From an uncultured bacterium (GTDB lineage Bacteria > Patescibacteriota > Minisyncoccia > Phycocordibacterales > UBA9973): 34,119 nt of DNA. The translations under genes were made by a program, and so were the position numbers. Below, in pieces: positions 15,557-25,623 of the stretch (position 1 is its first letter; every line of letters begins with the position of its first letter). The notes under the pieces are model-generated. The model was not told where the DNA came from. It worked only from the letters and a program-made list of their open reading frames with translations, and made no database searches. The DNA lies in contig CAIVNB010000069.1 in the NCBI GenBank assembly GCA_903907175.1, positions 1-34,119 on the forward strand, read 5' to 3'.

Positions 15557-16725
15557 TAGTTTTTCAAACGAGCTATTTTTTCATGCTGGCGAAGTTTTTC
15601 GTGAACTTTTGCTTCAATCTGTCGAATTCTTTCGCGTGTCACTTGAAATTCCTCCCCTACTCGCTCAAGAGTATGCTGTATGCCATCAATCAAGCCATAA
15701 CGCATTTCAAGAATCTTGCGTTCTTTTGGATTTAGCTCTGAAAGAACTTCTCGAATTTGATCAGATAGAATTCTACGAGAAGACTCTTGATCTGGACGTA
15801 AAATCTTATCATCTGGTATAAAATTCTCAAGAGTTGATTTGTCATCATCATCTCCTACTGGCTGCTCAAGTGAGATAGTTTCTTGACTGATATTTTCAAT
15901 TACATGTATCTTTTCAACAGGAACCCCCATTTCAGTGGCAATTTCTTCAGATAATGGATCTCTACCCAAATCTTGACTCAATCTTCTATAGACTTGTTTG
16001 TACTTTGAAATAGTTTCAACCATATGGACAGGAATACGAATAGTACGAGATTGGTCTGCAAGCGCACGAGTAATAGACTGACGAATCCACCAAGTTGCAT
16101 AAGTTGAAAACTTGTATCCTTTCGTCCAATCAAATTTTTCAACTGCTTTAAATAAACCCAAATTCCCTTCCTGAATTAAATCAAGCAATGTTAAATTTGC
16201 ACTTCTTCCTACATATTTTTTTGCAATTGAAACCACTAAACGCAAATTAGCACGAGCAAGTAAATTTTTTGCTTCTATGTCTCCATGTTCTATTCGTTTT
16301 GCTAGATCTTTTTCATCAGAAGCATAAATTAAAGGATATTGACCTATCTCTTTTAAATACATCTGGATAGAATCATGCATTGTGGACTTATTTAAATCAT
16401 CATTTACATCAACATCAAGATTCAATAAATTTCCACCCTCAAGCACATCAATACCTGCTACGGTGAATTTTTCATAAAGTTCATCTAAAAAAAATATATT
16501 ATTTTCAATATCAGGAAAAGTTTTTAATATCTCATCATAAGTAACAAAACCTCTTTTATGCCCCTTTGCAATAAGCTCATTTGACAAGCGACTTAGCTCT
16601 TGAGTCTTTTTCTCCCCAACTGTTAATTTCTTGGTCGTTATTTTTTTTGATAATTTTTTGTTTACTTTTTTTATAACTTTCTTCAATTTTTTAGTTTTTG
16701 CCTTTTTTACTTTATTTTTTTTCAT
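15547..16725 (-). CDS. rpoD: Primary sigma factor, RpoD/SigA type
   Basis: A 392-residue sigma-70 factor that directs RNA polymerase to housekeeping promoters. It opens with a very lysine-rich tail (residues 1-40). A region 1.1-like segment follows ([20 protein letters not shown], about 59-78). Region 1.2/2.1 starts at [17 protein letters not shown]. Region 2 has [35 protein letters not shown] and [18 protein letters not shown], and region 3 begins at [10 protein letters not shown]. Region 4.2 is the helix-turn-helix [20 protein letters not shown]. No large non-conserved insert is present. It follows dnaG by 15 bp and ends a run from rpoB. The extended -10 promoters suggested in this window would use the region 2.4-3.0 contacts of such a sigma. 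Confidence 0.97.
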   Translation of the reverse strand: MKKNKVKKAKTKKLKKVIKKVNKKLSKKITTKKLTVGEKKTQELSRLSNELIAKGHKRGFVTYDEILKTFPDIENNIFFLDELYEKFTVAGIDVLEGGNLLNLDVDVNDDLNKSTMHDSIQMYLKEIGQYPLIYASDEKDLAKRIEHGDIEAKNLLARANLRLVVSIAKKYVGRSANLTLLDLIQEGNLGLFKAVEKFDWTKGYKFSTYATWWIRQSITRALADQSRTIRIPVHMVETISKYKQVYRRLSQDLGRDPLSEEIATEMGVPVEKIHVIENISQETISLEQPVGDDDDKSTLENFIPDDKILRPDQESSRRILSDQIREVLSELNPKERKILEMRYGLIDGIQHTLERVGEEFQVTRERIRQIEAKVHEKLRQHEKIARLKNYFD

Positions 16726-16740
16726 ATATAAAAATCAAAC

Positions 16741-18501
16741 TTATTTCTTAATCCGACCATTTTTAATTTCTTGTATCTTGTTATTAATCTCATTGATTTC
16801 TTTCAAAATTTGGCTAGATTTATCATTCTCCTTTTTTATCTCACATATATGTAACTCTTGCATTTTATTAGCCAAATCTTCTTTTAAATATTCCTCTTTT
16901 AGATTATTCAATAATTCTAAAACATCTTTTTTGATGTCCATATCATTTGTATAAAAAACTTCTGCTTCAAAAATTAAATCTTCTTTATTATTTTTTACTC
17001 TCTCAAGTAATTCCTCTTCATTAATTTTTAAAATATCAACAATTTCTTTTAAGAGAACCTCCGTATCTAAACTCTGTATTTTCAAGGTCTTTTGCCAAAG
17101 TATTATCCCAAGCAACCTACGTTCTATATAATCTTTTCTAAACATTTTAGATTCTATGTTTTTTGCTTCTTCTATTTCTTTCTTTTCAAATTTTGATTCT
17201 TGTTCAACTTTTTTCAAATCATCTTTAAGCGCCTCTTCTGAAATTTGTGACATATCACTTATTAATTTTATAAAATGAGCTTTTTCAATAGAGCTATTAA
17301 TAGAATCAACGTACGGCAATATTCGTTCTTTTATTTCTCTTCCAATATATCGGGAGTCTTTTGTTTTGTTATTTAATATTTTATTTAGCAAAAATTCAAT
17401 TATATGTTTTGAATTACGAATTGCTTCGTGCCATGCATCTTTCCCAACTTTAGAAATCAAATCTGCTGGGTCAACTCCTTCTGGAAGAGATGCTACTTTC
17501 ACATCCATATCAAGTGACAATGCTATTTTACTTGCTCTGGTTGAAGCATTAAGGCCCGCCTTGTCTGCGTCAAATGCAAGTACGATGTTCCCTGAAAGCC
17601 TTCTGATTAATCCTAAATTTGAAACTATATTTTCTTTCGATACTGCCCTGTCGGTCAAAGCAGTCCCTGAAGTCGCTACGGTATTTTTAAAACCCGCCTG
17701 ATGAGATAAAACTAAATCAAATTGACCTTCTACTAAAATCGAAAAATTATTTTTACGAATTGATTCTTTCGCTTTATCTAATCCATAAAGCACTGACGAT
17801 TTAGAAAAAATTGGAGTATCTGGGCTATTGAGATACTTCGCCGATTTTCCATCATCTATAAATAATCTCCCAGAAAACGCAATCACACGTCCACTAGAAT
17901 CACTTATAGGAAACATAATTCGTCCACGAAAACGATCATACATCGCCTTGCTTTGATCATCTGGTTTTTTTGCAAGTCCAGCAAGTTCTATTTCTTTGTC
18001 ACTAAATTTCTTTGTTTTTAGGTAATTATAAACCTGTCTCCAGTCTTCACTTGCAAATCCAATTCTAAAATCAGAAATCGATGAATCTAAGAGACCGCGA
18101 GATTTTAGGTATTCCAATACTTTTTTATTTTTAGATAAATTATCTACAAAAAAATTAGTAGCTTCTTCCATTGCTCTATATAATCTTTCCTTTTCACTTT
18201 CTTCCTCGTTGTTATATTGCTCTAAAATCACACCTGCTTTTCCTGCAAGTAACTTTAAAGCACCCTTAAAATCAAGACCTTCAAATTCTTCCACAAAGGT
18301 AAAGATGTCTCCCTTCGCTCCACAGCCAAAGCAATAATAGCTCCCGCGATCCGGAGACACAAAAAAAGATGGCGTTTTTTCATTGTGGAATGGGCAATTC
18401 GCCTTCAGATTTGAACCCGCGTGATCAAGCTTTATATAAGAAGAGACAACATCTTCGATTGAAAGTCTCTCCTTAATTTTTTGGACAGGAGAGTTTATCA
18501 T
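16741..18501 (-). CDS. dnaG: DNA primase
   Basis: Makes RNA primers at replication forks. The protein is 586 residues. The CHC2 zinc ribbon is complete: C36-P-F-H39 and C57-F-G-C60 in NCPFHNEKTPSFFVSPDRG and YYCFGC. The catalytic core includes RFRGRIMFPISDSSGRVIAFSGR and the TOPRIM segment ILVEGQFDLVLSHQAGF with the acidic AFDADKAGLNAS. The C-terminal part (after about residue 420) is long, helical and charged, as expected for a helicase-interaction region but too divergent to match confidently. It sits between rpoC (5 bp upstream) and rpoD (15 bp downstream). The dnaG-rpoD order matches the classical macromolecular synthesis operon, here without rpsU. Confidence 0.95.
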   Translation of the reverse strand: MINSPVQKIKERLSIEDVVSSYIKLDHAGSNLKANCPFHNEKTPSFFVSPDRGSYYCFGCGAKGDIFTFVEEFEGLDFKGALKLLAGKAGVILEQYNNEEESEKERLYRAMEEATNFFVDNLSKNKKVLEYLKSRGLLDSSISDFRIGFASEDWRQVYNYLKTKKFSDKEIELAGLAKKPDDQSKAMYDRFRGRIMFPISDSSGRVIAFSGRLFIDDGKSAKYLNSPDTPIFSKSSVLYGLDKAKESIRKNNFSILVEGQFDLVLSHQAGFKNTVATSGTALTDRAVSKENIVSNLGLIRRLSGNIVLAFDADKAGLNASTRASKIALSLDMDVKVASLPEGVDPADLISKVGKDAWHEAIRNSKHIIEFLLNKILNNKTKDSRYIGREIKERILPYVDSINSSIEKAHFIKLISDMSQISEEALKDDLKKVEQESKFEKKEIEEAKNIESKMFRKDYIERRLLGIILWQKTLKIQSLDTEVLLKEIVDILKINEEELLERVKNNKEDLIFEAEVFYTNDMDIKKDVLELLNNLKEEYLKEDLANKMQELHICEIKKENDKSSQILKEINEINNKIQEIKNGRIKK

Positions 18502-18506
18502 ATTTA

Positions 18507-21500
18507 TTATTCTTCCTCGGGAATCTTTTCTTTATTTTTAAATCCAGTTCCTGCTGGAATTAAACGTCCAATGATAACATTTTCTTTCAAACCTCTTAAG
18601 TTATCAACCCCACCCTTAACTGCATTTTCAATGAGTACTCGATTAGTATTTTGGAATGATGCGGCTGAAAGCCAACTCTTCGTACGAAGAGAAACCTCTG
18701 TAATACCAAGTACAATTGTTTCTGCTTTTGCTTCTTTTTTATTAATTTTACTAATTCTGCTATTTTCTTCGATAAATGCTGTATTTTCAACAATATCACC
18801 ATTAGAAAAATTGGTTTCTCCTGAATCTTTTACTTTTCTCCTTGAAAACATCTGGCGAATAATTATTTCGGTATGTTTTCTTGAAATCGAAGCACTTTGT
18901 AATTCGTAAACTTTATTTATTTCTCTAATTATATACTCCTCAACTAATTCTTTTCCTCCGTATTTGAATATCTCAGCAATATCAGCAGACCCATTTGTTA
19001 AGATTTCACCTTTTTTAACTTTATCTCCCACTTTAACAATAGGCATTCTATTAAACGGAACGAGGTATTCTATCTCATTTGATTTTCCATCAATCTTAGA
19101 GTCAGAAAGAATTTTAATTATTTTTTCTTTTCCATCTTTGTCTTTAATTTCAAATATTTCTCCGTCTGTTTCTGAAACTATAGCTGGATTTTTAGGAATC
19201 CTTCTTTCAAAAATTTCTTCAACACGAGGCAATCCTGTTGTGATGTCTGTCCCTGCGACACCTCCAGCATGAAACGTTCGAAGTGTGAGCTGAGTACCTG
19301 GTTCTCCGATTGCTTGAGCTGCAATAATACCTACTGCTTCACCTAAATTAACAAGATGGTTTCTACCCAAATCGAGACCATAACACTTCTGACAGAGGCC
19401 ATGAACAGTGCGACATGTTAAAGGAGAACGTACAAATACACTGGAATATCCTTTCTTTTCAATAATATAAGCTTCTTCTTTGGTAACTAAAAATCCTTTT
19501 TTATAAGCAACATTTCCATCCTTATCTTTCAAATCTTCTGCTAAAATTCTACCTCTAATATTCTTTGAAAGAGGAATTTCTATTCCAGAAATATTTTCAC
19601 GTGATACCATTTTCCCTTCTTTTGTTCCACAATCTTCTTCAGTGATAACGACATCTTGTGCAACATCAACAAGTCTTCGTGTTAAATATCCAGCCTTTGC
19701 GGTATTGAGAGCAGTATCAGAAGCACCCTTTCTTGCACCGTGAGTGGTAATGAAATACTCAATCGGAGAAAGTCCTTCGTGGTAACAAGGAATAATAGGA
19801 AATTCCAATATTCTACCCTGGTTATTCTGAATTAAACCTTTCATACCAGTCATTTGAGTTAAACTCGTAATGTCTCCACGTGCTTTTGAAGTAAATAAAT
19901 CATAAGTGGAACCATTTTTAGGAAGAGTATTGGGTAAAACTTTTTCTATTTCCTTTTTAACCTGAGTCCAAATCTCAATAATCTTTTGATATTTTTCTTC
20001 TTCTGAAAGAAGGCCTTCCTTCCACTCAGAAATTACTTGATCCTCTTTCTTTTTCCCTTCTGCAATAATTTTTGGTTTTTCTTCTGGTACTTTTACGTTA
20101 TCAAAACCCCAAGTAGTACCTGAAACAGTAGCGTATTTATAACCAAATTCTTTTATTTTATCTAAGACTGGCGGAGTATTGTCGACTCCATAGTGCACAA
20201 TAAGTTCATCAACAAGAGCTGATAATCTTTTTTGTGTCATTTCATCATCTACAAAAGAAAAATCAGAAGGTAAAATACTATTGAAAAGAATTTTGCCAAC
20301 AGTAGTATCGAAAATCTTTTCACCAAATTTTTTATACTTAAATGAACTTGTAGCCAATACTTTAATCTTTGCTCGAAGAGAAACCACGCCATATTCAAAT
20401 GCGGTCACAGCAGCATTTGGACTTGAGAAATATTTCCCTTCTCCCATTTCTTCGTCTAGAGATTTTGTCATCCAATAAGCACCAAGCACAATATCTTTAC
20501 TTGGATGCACAATTGGATCTCCGTTCTGTGGTTTAAGCAAGTTTTTATTTGATGCCATTAATTCTCTTGCTTCCATTTGTGCTTCTTCAGAAAGTGGTAC
20601 ATAAACAGCCATCTGGTCTCCATCGAAGTCAGCATTAAATGCCTGACAAACAAGCGGATGTACTTGGATAGCATTTCCTTCAATAAGTATTGGATTAAAT
20701 GCTTGTATGCCCAATCTGTGCAAAGTTGGAGCACGGTTTAGTAAGACATATTTCCCCTGAATTACTTCTTCGAGCATTGCCCAAACTTCCGGTGTTTGTT
20801 CTTCTATAAGTTTATTTGCTCCACGAATATTAAAAGCAATTTCTGCTTGTAAAATTTTAGAAATTACAAAGGGACGGAATAGTTCAAGTGCCATGTGTTT
20901 GGGAAGCCCACATTGATTAAGTTTAAGCTGAGGTCCAACCACAATTACAGATCGTCCTGAGTAATCTACTCGCTTACCAAGTAAATTTTGTCGGAATAAT
21001 CCTTGTTTTGACTTTAAGTTATCAGAAAGAGATTTAAGGGCTCTTTTTTGAGATTGACTCATTGCAACATTGTCATTTTGTTTCGCAATTGAGTTATCAA
21101 TAAGCGCATCCACTGCTTCCTGGATAATTCTTTTTTCATTTCTTAGAATTACATCTGGAGCATTTATTTCCTTTAACTTCTTTAGACGATTATTCCTATT
21201 AATAACACGTCGGTATAAATCATTTAAATCAGAAGTTGCGTGACGTCCCCCATCTAATGCTACCATTGGACGAAGCACTGGCGGGATAATAGGAATAACT
21301 GTAAGCAACATCCATTCTGGTCTAATCCCCGCATAGATCATCGCACGAATCAAAGAAAGTCTTTTTTGTAATTTATCCTTTTCAACAACACTGGCTTTTT
21401 CTAACATCCCTTCTGTGTGTGCTTTTAATTTATTTAGATCTAGGTTTTTGAAAATAGAATAGATTGCTTCTGCTCCAATATTTGCTTCAAAGCAAGTACC

Positions 21501-22115
21501 ATACTTAAGAGAATAGTGATGAAAAGAAATTTCATTTAAAACTTTCCCTTCATAAATTTCCCCAATCTCTTTTTTAGTACTTGAAAGTAATGCCTTTAAT
21601 TTTTCTTTTGTCTCATCATCGTTAGTATTTTTTACTTTTGTCTTATATTCTTTATCCAAATTCTGAACAATTATTTCTTTTTCTTCTTCATATACCTTTG
21701 TGATTATATAACCAGCAAAGTATATAACCTTTTCAAGATCAGAAACAGAAATGTTTAAGAGTATACTCATTCTAGATGGCACACCACGTAAAAACCAAAT
21801 ATGTGCTACAGGAGTAGAAAGTTCAATATGCCCCATTCTTTCTCTTCGTACGATAGAACGAGTTACTTCAACTCCGCATTTTTCACAAATAATATCTTTA
21901 TAACGAATTCGGCGATACTTTCCACAATAACATTCATAGTCTTTTTCTGGTCCGAATATCTTTTCATCAAACAATCCTCCACGTTCGGATCTCCCGGTAC
22001 GATAATTTATAGTTTCAGGTTTTGTAACCTCTCCATAAGACCACTCCTTGATTTGTTCAGGTGATGCAAGTTTGAGAGTGATATGATTGAAATCTGTTGT
22101 GTTTAAAGTTTTCAT
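18507..22115 (-). CDS. rpoC: RNA polymerase beta' subunit
   Basis: The 1202-residue catalytic subunit. The N-terminal zinc site is in CYCGKYRR and CEKCGVEV (residues about 60-80). The rudder and lid region includes GKRVDYSGRSVIVVGPQL. The active-site magnesium motif is NADFDGDQMAVYVPL. The bridge and trigger parts include GARKGASDTALNTAKAGYLT and AQAIGEPGTQLTLRTFHAGG, and the second zinc site is CRTVHGLCQKCYG. The length is close to that of Bacillus RpoC, with no very large lineage insert. The start at 22115 gives the expected N-terminus (NHITLKLASPEQIKEWSYGE). It is 30 bp after rpoB, and dnaG follows 5 bp later. Confidence 0.98.
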   Translation of the reverse strand: MKTLNTTDFNHITLKLASPEQIKEWSYGEVTKPETINYRTGRSERGGLFDEKIFGPEKDYECYCGKYRRIRYKDIICEKCGVEVTRSIVRRERMGHIELSTPVAHIWFLRGVPSRMSILLNISVSDLEKVIYFAGYIITKVYEEEKEIIVQNLDKEYKTKVKNTNDDETKEKLKALLSSTKKEIGEIYEGKVLNEISFHHYSLKYGTCFEANIGAEAIYSIFKNLDLNKLKAHTEGMLEKASVVEKDKLQKRLSLIRAMIYAGIRPEWMLLTVIPIIPPVLRPMVALDGGRHATSDLNDLYRRVINRNNRLKKLKEINAPDVILRNEKRIIQEAVDALIDNSIAKQNDNVAMSQSQKRALKSLSDNLKSKQGLFRQNLLGKRVDYSGRSVIVVGPQLKLNQCGLPKHMALELFRPFVISKILQAEIAFNIRGANKLIEEQTPEVWAMLEEVIQGKYVLLNRAPTLHRLGIQAFNPILIEGNAIQVHPLVCQAFNADFDGDQMAVYVPLSEEAQMEARELMASNKNLLKPQNGDPIVHPSKDIVLGAYWMTKSLDEEMGEGKYFSSPNAAVTAFEYGVVSLRAKIKVLATSSFKYKKFGEKIFDTTVGKILFNSILPSDFSFVDDEMTQKRLSALVDELIVHYGVDNTPPVLDKIKEFGYKYATVSGTTWGFDNVKVPEEKPKIIAEGKKKEDQVISEWKEGLLSEEEKYQKIIEIWTQVKKEIEKVLPNTLPKNGSTYDLFTSKARGDITSLTQMTGMKGLIQNNQGRILEFPIIPCYHEGLSPIEYFITTHGARKGASDTALNTAKAGYLTRRLVDVAQDVVITEEDCGTKEGKMVSRENISGIEIPLSKNIRGRILAEDLKDKDGNVAYKKGFLVTKEEAYIIEKKGYSSVFVRSPLTCRTVHGLCQKCYGLDLGRNHLVNLGEAVGIIAAQAIGEPGTQLTLRTFHAGGVAGTDITTGLPRVEEIFERRIPKNPAIVSETDGEIFEIKDKDGKEKIIKILSDSKIDGKSNEIEYLVPFNRMPIVKVGDKVKKGEILTNGSADIAEIFKYGGKELVEEYIIREINKVYELQSASISRKHTEIIIRQMFSRRKVKDSGETNFSNGDIVENTAFIEENSRISKINKKEAKAETIVLGITEVSLRTKSWLSAASFQNTNRVLIENAVKGGVDNLRGLKENVIIGRLIPAGTGFKNKEKIPEEE

Positions 22116-22145
22116 ATATTTTTTAAATTATTATTAATGTACCTT

Positions 22146-25100
22146 TTATTCCCTATCAATATATTTCTCAAGCTTTACATCAAGTGCAAGGCCTCTCAAA
22201 TAATTTAGCATCACATTGAAAGATGCAGGAGAATTAGGAGCTTTAATGGGTTCATTTTTAATAATATTATCAAAAGTGGAAGATCGACCTAGTATATCGT
22301 CAGATTTTATAGTTAACATTTCTCGGAGTGTATAAGCAGCGCCGTAACCTTCAAGTGCCCAGACTTCCATTTCTCCGAATCTCTGTCCTCCACCCTGAGC
22401 TTTTCCACCAAGAGGTTGTTGAGTAATAAGAGAGTAAGGACCGATAGAGCGCATATGGATCTTGTCCTCTACCATGTGGTGCAGTTTCAACATATACATG
22501 TATCCAACAGCAATATCTTGACCAAAAGCCTCCCCTGTTCGTCCGTCAAAAAGTTTCATTTTACCATTTTCTGCAAACCCAGCCTTTTTTAATTCTTCTT
22601 TTATTTCCTCATGTTTTGCCCCTAAGAATGGAGGTACAATTGCTTGATAGCCAAGCGTATTTGCCGCCATCCCAAGATGCATTTCTAATATCTGTCCCAA
22701 GTTCATACGAGAAGGAACCCCGAGTGGAGACAAAATTATATCAATAGGAGTACCATCCGCTGCATATGGCATATCTTCTTCAGGTAAAATAGTCGAAATA
22801 ACGCCTTTATTTCCATGACGCCCAGACAACTTATCGCCAATTGAAATATTTCTTATTTGAGCAACTTCAATGACAATTTTCTTTATAATTCCAGCTTCGA
22901 GAGTGTGTCCTAAATCACGAGAAAATATTTTCACTCCGATGATTCTTCCTCTTTTGCCATGCTCTACACGTAATGAAGTGTCTTTTACGTCACGTGCTTT
23001 TTCAGCAAAAATTGAACGCAATAATCTTTCTTCAGGAGTAAGTTCTGTCTCACCTTTTGGAGTAATCTTACCAACTAAAATATCGTTTTCTCTTACTTCT
23101 GCTCCGATTCTGACAATTCCATCTTCATCTAAATCTTTTAACTTAACTTCTCCGATATTTGGGATGTCTCGAGTTGTTATTTCAGGCCCCAACTTTGTAT
23201 CACGAACTATACAAATAAATTCTTCTAAATAAATAGAGGTGAATTTGCTCTTTTTAACTAATTTTTCAGAAATGATTATTGCGTCTTCATAGTTTGAGCC
23301 ACTCCATGACAAAAAGGCAACGAAAATATTTTGTCCAATAGAAATCTGTCCATTTACGGAACTTGTAGTATCAGCAAGAACATCCCCTTTCTTAATCTTA
23401 TCTCCAATATTTACAGATGGGCGTTGGTGAAAAACAGAAAAATTATTATTTCTTAAGAAATTTACAAGTGGATATATTTTCTCATTTTTGCCTTTTACTA
23501 TTATTTTTCTTGAATCAAGATAAGAAACAACGCCATCCTCTTCTGCAATGACCAATCTACCTGAATCTCTAGAGGCTAAACCTTCAACTCCAGTAGCTAC
23601 AAGTGGCGCCTCAGGACTTACACAAGGCACTGCTTGTTTCTGCATATTACTTCCCATGAGTGCTCTATTGGCATCGTTATGTTCTAAGAAAGGAATCAAA
23701 GAAGTTGCAATAGAAAAAGCTTGGTTAGTAGCAACATCAATATAATCAAGTTCATCACGAGAAATTATCCCAGGATTATTTTTTATTCTAGCTTCAACTT
23801 TTTTTTCTGTAATTACTCCGTGTTCATCATAAGCAATTCCAGAATGAGCAATATTACATTTCTCTTCATCAAGAGCATTTAAATAAGAAACTTCCCCTGT
23901 TATTTTTCCATTTTTTACTTTAACATAAGGAGTTTCTATAATTCCAAAATCATTTATTCTTGAATAAGTTGAAAGATGTACAATAAGCCCAATGTTTGGT
24001 CCTTCTGGTGTGTGAATAGGACACACTCTTCCGTAGTGAGATGGGTGCACGTCACGAACTTCAAGTCCCGCTCGTTCGCGCGTTAATCCTCCAGGTCCAA
24101 GAGCTGAAAGTAAGCGAATATGTTCAATTTCAGCCAAGATATTTTCTTGGTTCATGAATTGTGAAAGCTGGTTTGTTGTAAAAAATTCTTTAATACGAGC
24201 TTGGAGTGGGCGTTGGTTGATTATTTGAATTGGCATTGCTGTATCTACATCAACAATGGACATTCTGTCTTGAACATTTCTTTTAATTTGCATCATACCA
24301 GTACGTATTTTTTGTTGAAGCATTTCCCCAACAAAACGTACTCGTCTTTGTCCTAAGTGATCTATGTCATCAGATTTTGCATGAATATCGTTATTTAACG
24401 TAACAATATTCATAAGCACAGTTACCAAGTCCTCTTTTGATATAGTACGGCGGGCAAGTTCTTCGTCTTCCATATTCTTTTCAAATCTCTTATTAAATCT
24501 ATATCTTCCAACTGGAGATAGATCATATCTTTCACTGGTAAATAGAGAATCAATAAATTCACGAGCATTATCAGCCGTAGCCATATCACCATCTCTTAGG
24601 CGTTTATAAATCTCTATATATGCATCATTCAAAGTTTTAGCGGTATCTTTTGCTAAACATGCTTTAATGGACTCTGTTTGATTCTGATCTTTTTCAAACT
24701 CTTTTAAGATCATCTCATTTGAGTGATAACCCATAACACGAAGAAGTGCAGTAACTGGAAATTTTCTCTTTTTATCTATTCTTACATAAATTGCTCCATC
24801 AGATTCTGATTCTATCTCAATCCAAACACCTCTTGCAGGAATAATTTTTGCTCCAAAATATCTCTTACCCTTACTCTCAGATTCTGTAAAGAAAAAACCA
24901 AAAGAACGTGCAAGTTGTGGAACAATCACACGCTCTACTCCGTTTATAATAAAACTACCATGTGGAGTCATTAAAGGAAGATCAGACATAAAAATCTCCT
25001 GTTCCTTTATTGTACCCAATATTTTATTTGTTAATTTTACTCGTGCTTTGAGAGATCCTTGATAAGAAATTTTATTTATTTTTGTTTCATTTTCATTAGA

Positions 25101-25316
25101 TTTTGATTCACCAAGCGTGAAAGAAGTAAATTCTAATTGAAATTTTTTTCCAGAATAATCTTTTATTGGAGAAAATTCTTTAAAAACTTCTTTTATTCCT
25201 TCTTCTACTAACCACTTATAGGATTTTACTTGTGCTTCGATTAGGTTTGGAAACTCTATTAAAGGTTTCTTGTATCTTCCAAAAAACTTTTGCGGACGCT
25301 TTACTTCTTTTTGCAT
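22146..25316 (-). CDS. rpoB: RNA polymerase beta subunit
   Basis: The 1056-residue partner of RpoC, forming the opposite side of the DNA/RNA channel and the rifampicin pocket. Recognisable segments are FFTTNQLSQFMNQENILAE with the nearby RLLSALGPGGLTRERAG (rifampicin region), HYGRVCPIHTPEGPNIGLI, RALMGSNMQKQAVP, NYEDAIIISE, GDKLSGRHGNKGVIS and the C-terminal clamp part KAQGGGQRFGEMEVWALE. It is shorter than E. coli RpoB (1342) and lacks the large insertions. I chose ATG 25316 (MQKEVKRPQKFFGRY); the longer GTG-type extension to 25355 has no family support. A GGAG about 10 nt upstream of this ATG is one of the few Shine-Dalgarno-like sites in the window. It heads the rpoB-rpoC-dnaG-rpoD run. 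Confidence 0.98.
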   Translation of the reverse strand: MQKEVKRPQKFFGRYKKPLIEFPNLIEAQVKSYKWLVEEGIKEVFKEFSPIKDYSGKKFQLEFTSFTLGESKSNENETKINKISYQGSLKARVKLTNKILGTIKEQEIFMSDLPLMTPHGSFIINGVERVIVPQLARSFGFFFTESESKGKRYFGAKIIPARGVWIEIESESDGAIYVRIDKKRKFPVTALLRVMGYHSNEMILKEFEKDQNQTESIKACLAKDTAKTLNDAYIEIYKRLRDGDMATADNAREFIDSLFTSERYDLSPVGRYRFNKRFEKNMEDEELARRTISKEDLVTVLMNIVTLNNDIHAKSDDIDHLGQRRVRFVGEMLQQKIRTGMMQIKRNVQDRMSIVDVDTAMPIQIINQRPLQARIKEFFTTNQLSQFMNQENILAEIEHIRLLSALGPGGLTRERAGLEVRDVHPSHYGRVCPIHTPEGPNIGLIVHLSTYSRINDFGIIETPYVKVKNGKITGEVSYLNALDEEKCNIAHSGIAYDEHGVITEKKVEARIKNNPGIISRDELDYIDVATNQAFSIATSLIPFLEHNDANRALMGSNMQKQAVPCVSPEAPLVATGVEGLASRDSGRLVIAEEDGVVSYLDSRKIIVKGKNEKIYPLVNFLRNNNFSVFHQRPSVNIGDKIKKGDVLADTTSSVNGQISIGQNIFVAFLSWSGSNYEDAIIISEKLVKKSKFTSIYLEEFICIVRDTKLGPEITTRDIPNIGEVKLKDLDEDGIVRIGAEVRENDILVGKITPKGETELTPEERLLRSIFAEKARDVKDTSLRVEHGKRGRIIGVKIFSRDLGHTLEAGIIKKIVIEVAQIRNISIGDKLSGRHGNKGVISTILPEEDMPYAADGTPIDIILSPLGVPSRMNLGQILEMHLGMAANTLGYQAIVPPFLGAKHEEIKEELKKAGFAENGKMKLFDGRTGEAFGQDIAVGYMYMLKLHHMVEDKIHMRSIGPYSLITQQPLGGKAQGGGQRFGEMEVWALEGYGAAYTLREMLTIKSDDILGRSSTFDNIIKNEPIKAPNSPASFNVMLNYLRGLALDVKLEKYIDRE

Positions 25317-25514
25317 ATTTTTATTACTCCGAAATAAACAAAAAATACAAAGCAAAAAGACGAAAAACGCTTTCTCTTAGCTTTTTATTATTTGAATCGG
25401 ATACTAAATTAGTTTATACCTATATAAATAAGGCTCTAATAATGTGAAACAAGGAGTACATCCGAAACACAATCTATCAATCAAATACAGCTTACTCTTT
25501 TTATAAATTTTGTC
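25317..25514 (-). other. Upstream region of rpoB: leader and candidate promoters
   Basis: About 200 bp with no convincing gene. On the minus strand a consensus TTGACA (25516-25511) overlaps the terminator arm, but no good -10 follows at 16-18 nt (AAGCTG at 17). Other AT-rich -10-like sequences (TATAAA, TATAGG near 25415-25425) lie closer to the gene. If transcription starts there, rpoB has a leader of roughly 90-170 nt, unlike the short leaders suggested elsewhere. No clear riboswitch or L10-type leader structure was recognised. Confidence 0.4.
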
Positions 25515-25554
25515 AAATATAAAAAACTAGCGGTATCGCTAGTTTTTTATATTT
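25515..25554. terminator. Strong bidirectional terminator hairpin between the DUF5666-like gene and rpoB
   Basis: Perfect 18-bp arms, AAATATAAAAAACTAGCG (25515-25532) and CGCTAGTTTTTTATATTT (25537-25554), with loop GTAT. A and T runs on both sides allow termination on either strand. It most probably ends the minus-strand transcript of the gene at 25624-26091. Confidence 0.88.
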
Positions 25555-25623
25555 AATTAACTGATAAAACAAACCTCTCTTTCACCTAATTAATCTAAGG
25601 CCGTTTTATTTGGAACGATAGAT

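Noticed and set aside
25316-25355. Longer N-terminus for rpoB
   Set aside because: The added residues (LCIFCLFRSNKN) do not match the family, while ATG 25316 has a GGAG upstream and gives the usual start.
25511-25516. TTGACA as the -35 of rpoB
   Set aside because: No acceptable -10 lies at 16-18 nt and it overlaps the terminator arm; kept only as a remark in the upstream-region entry.
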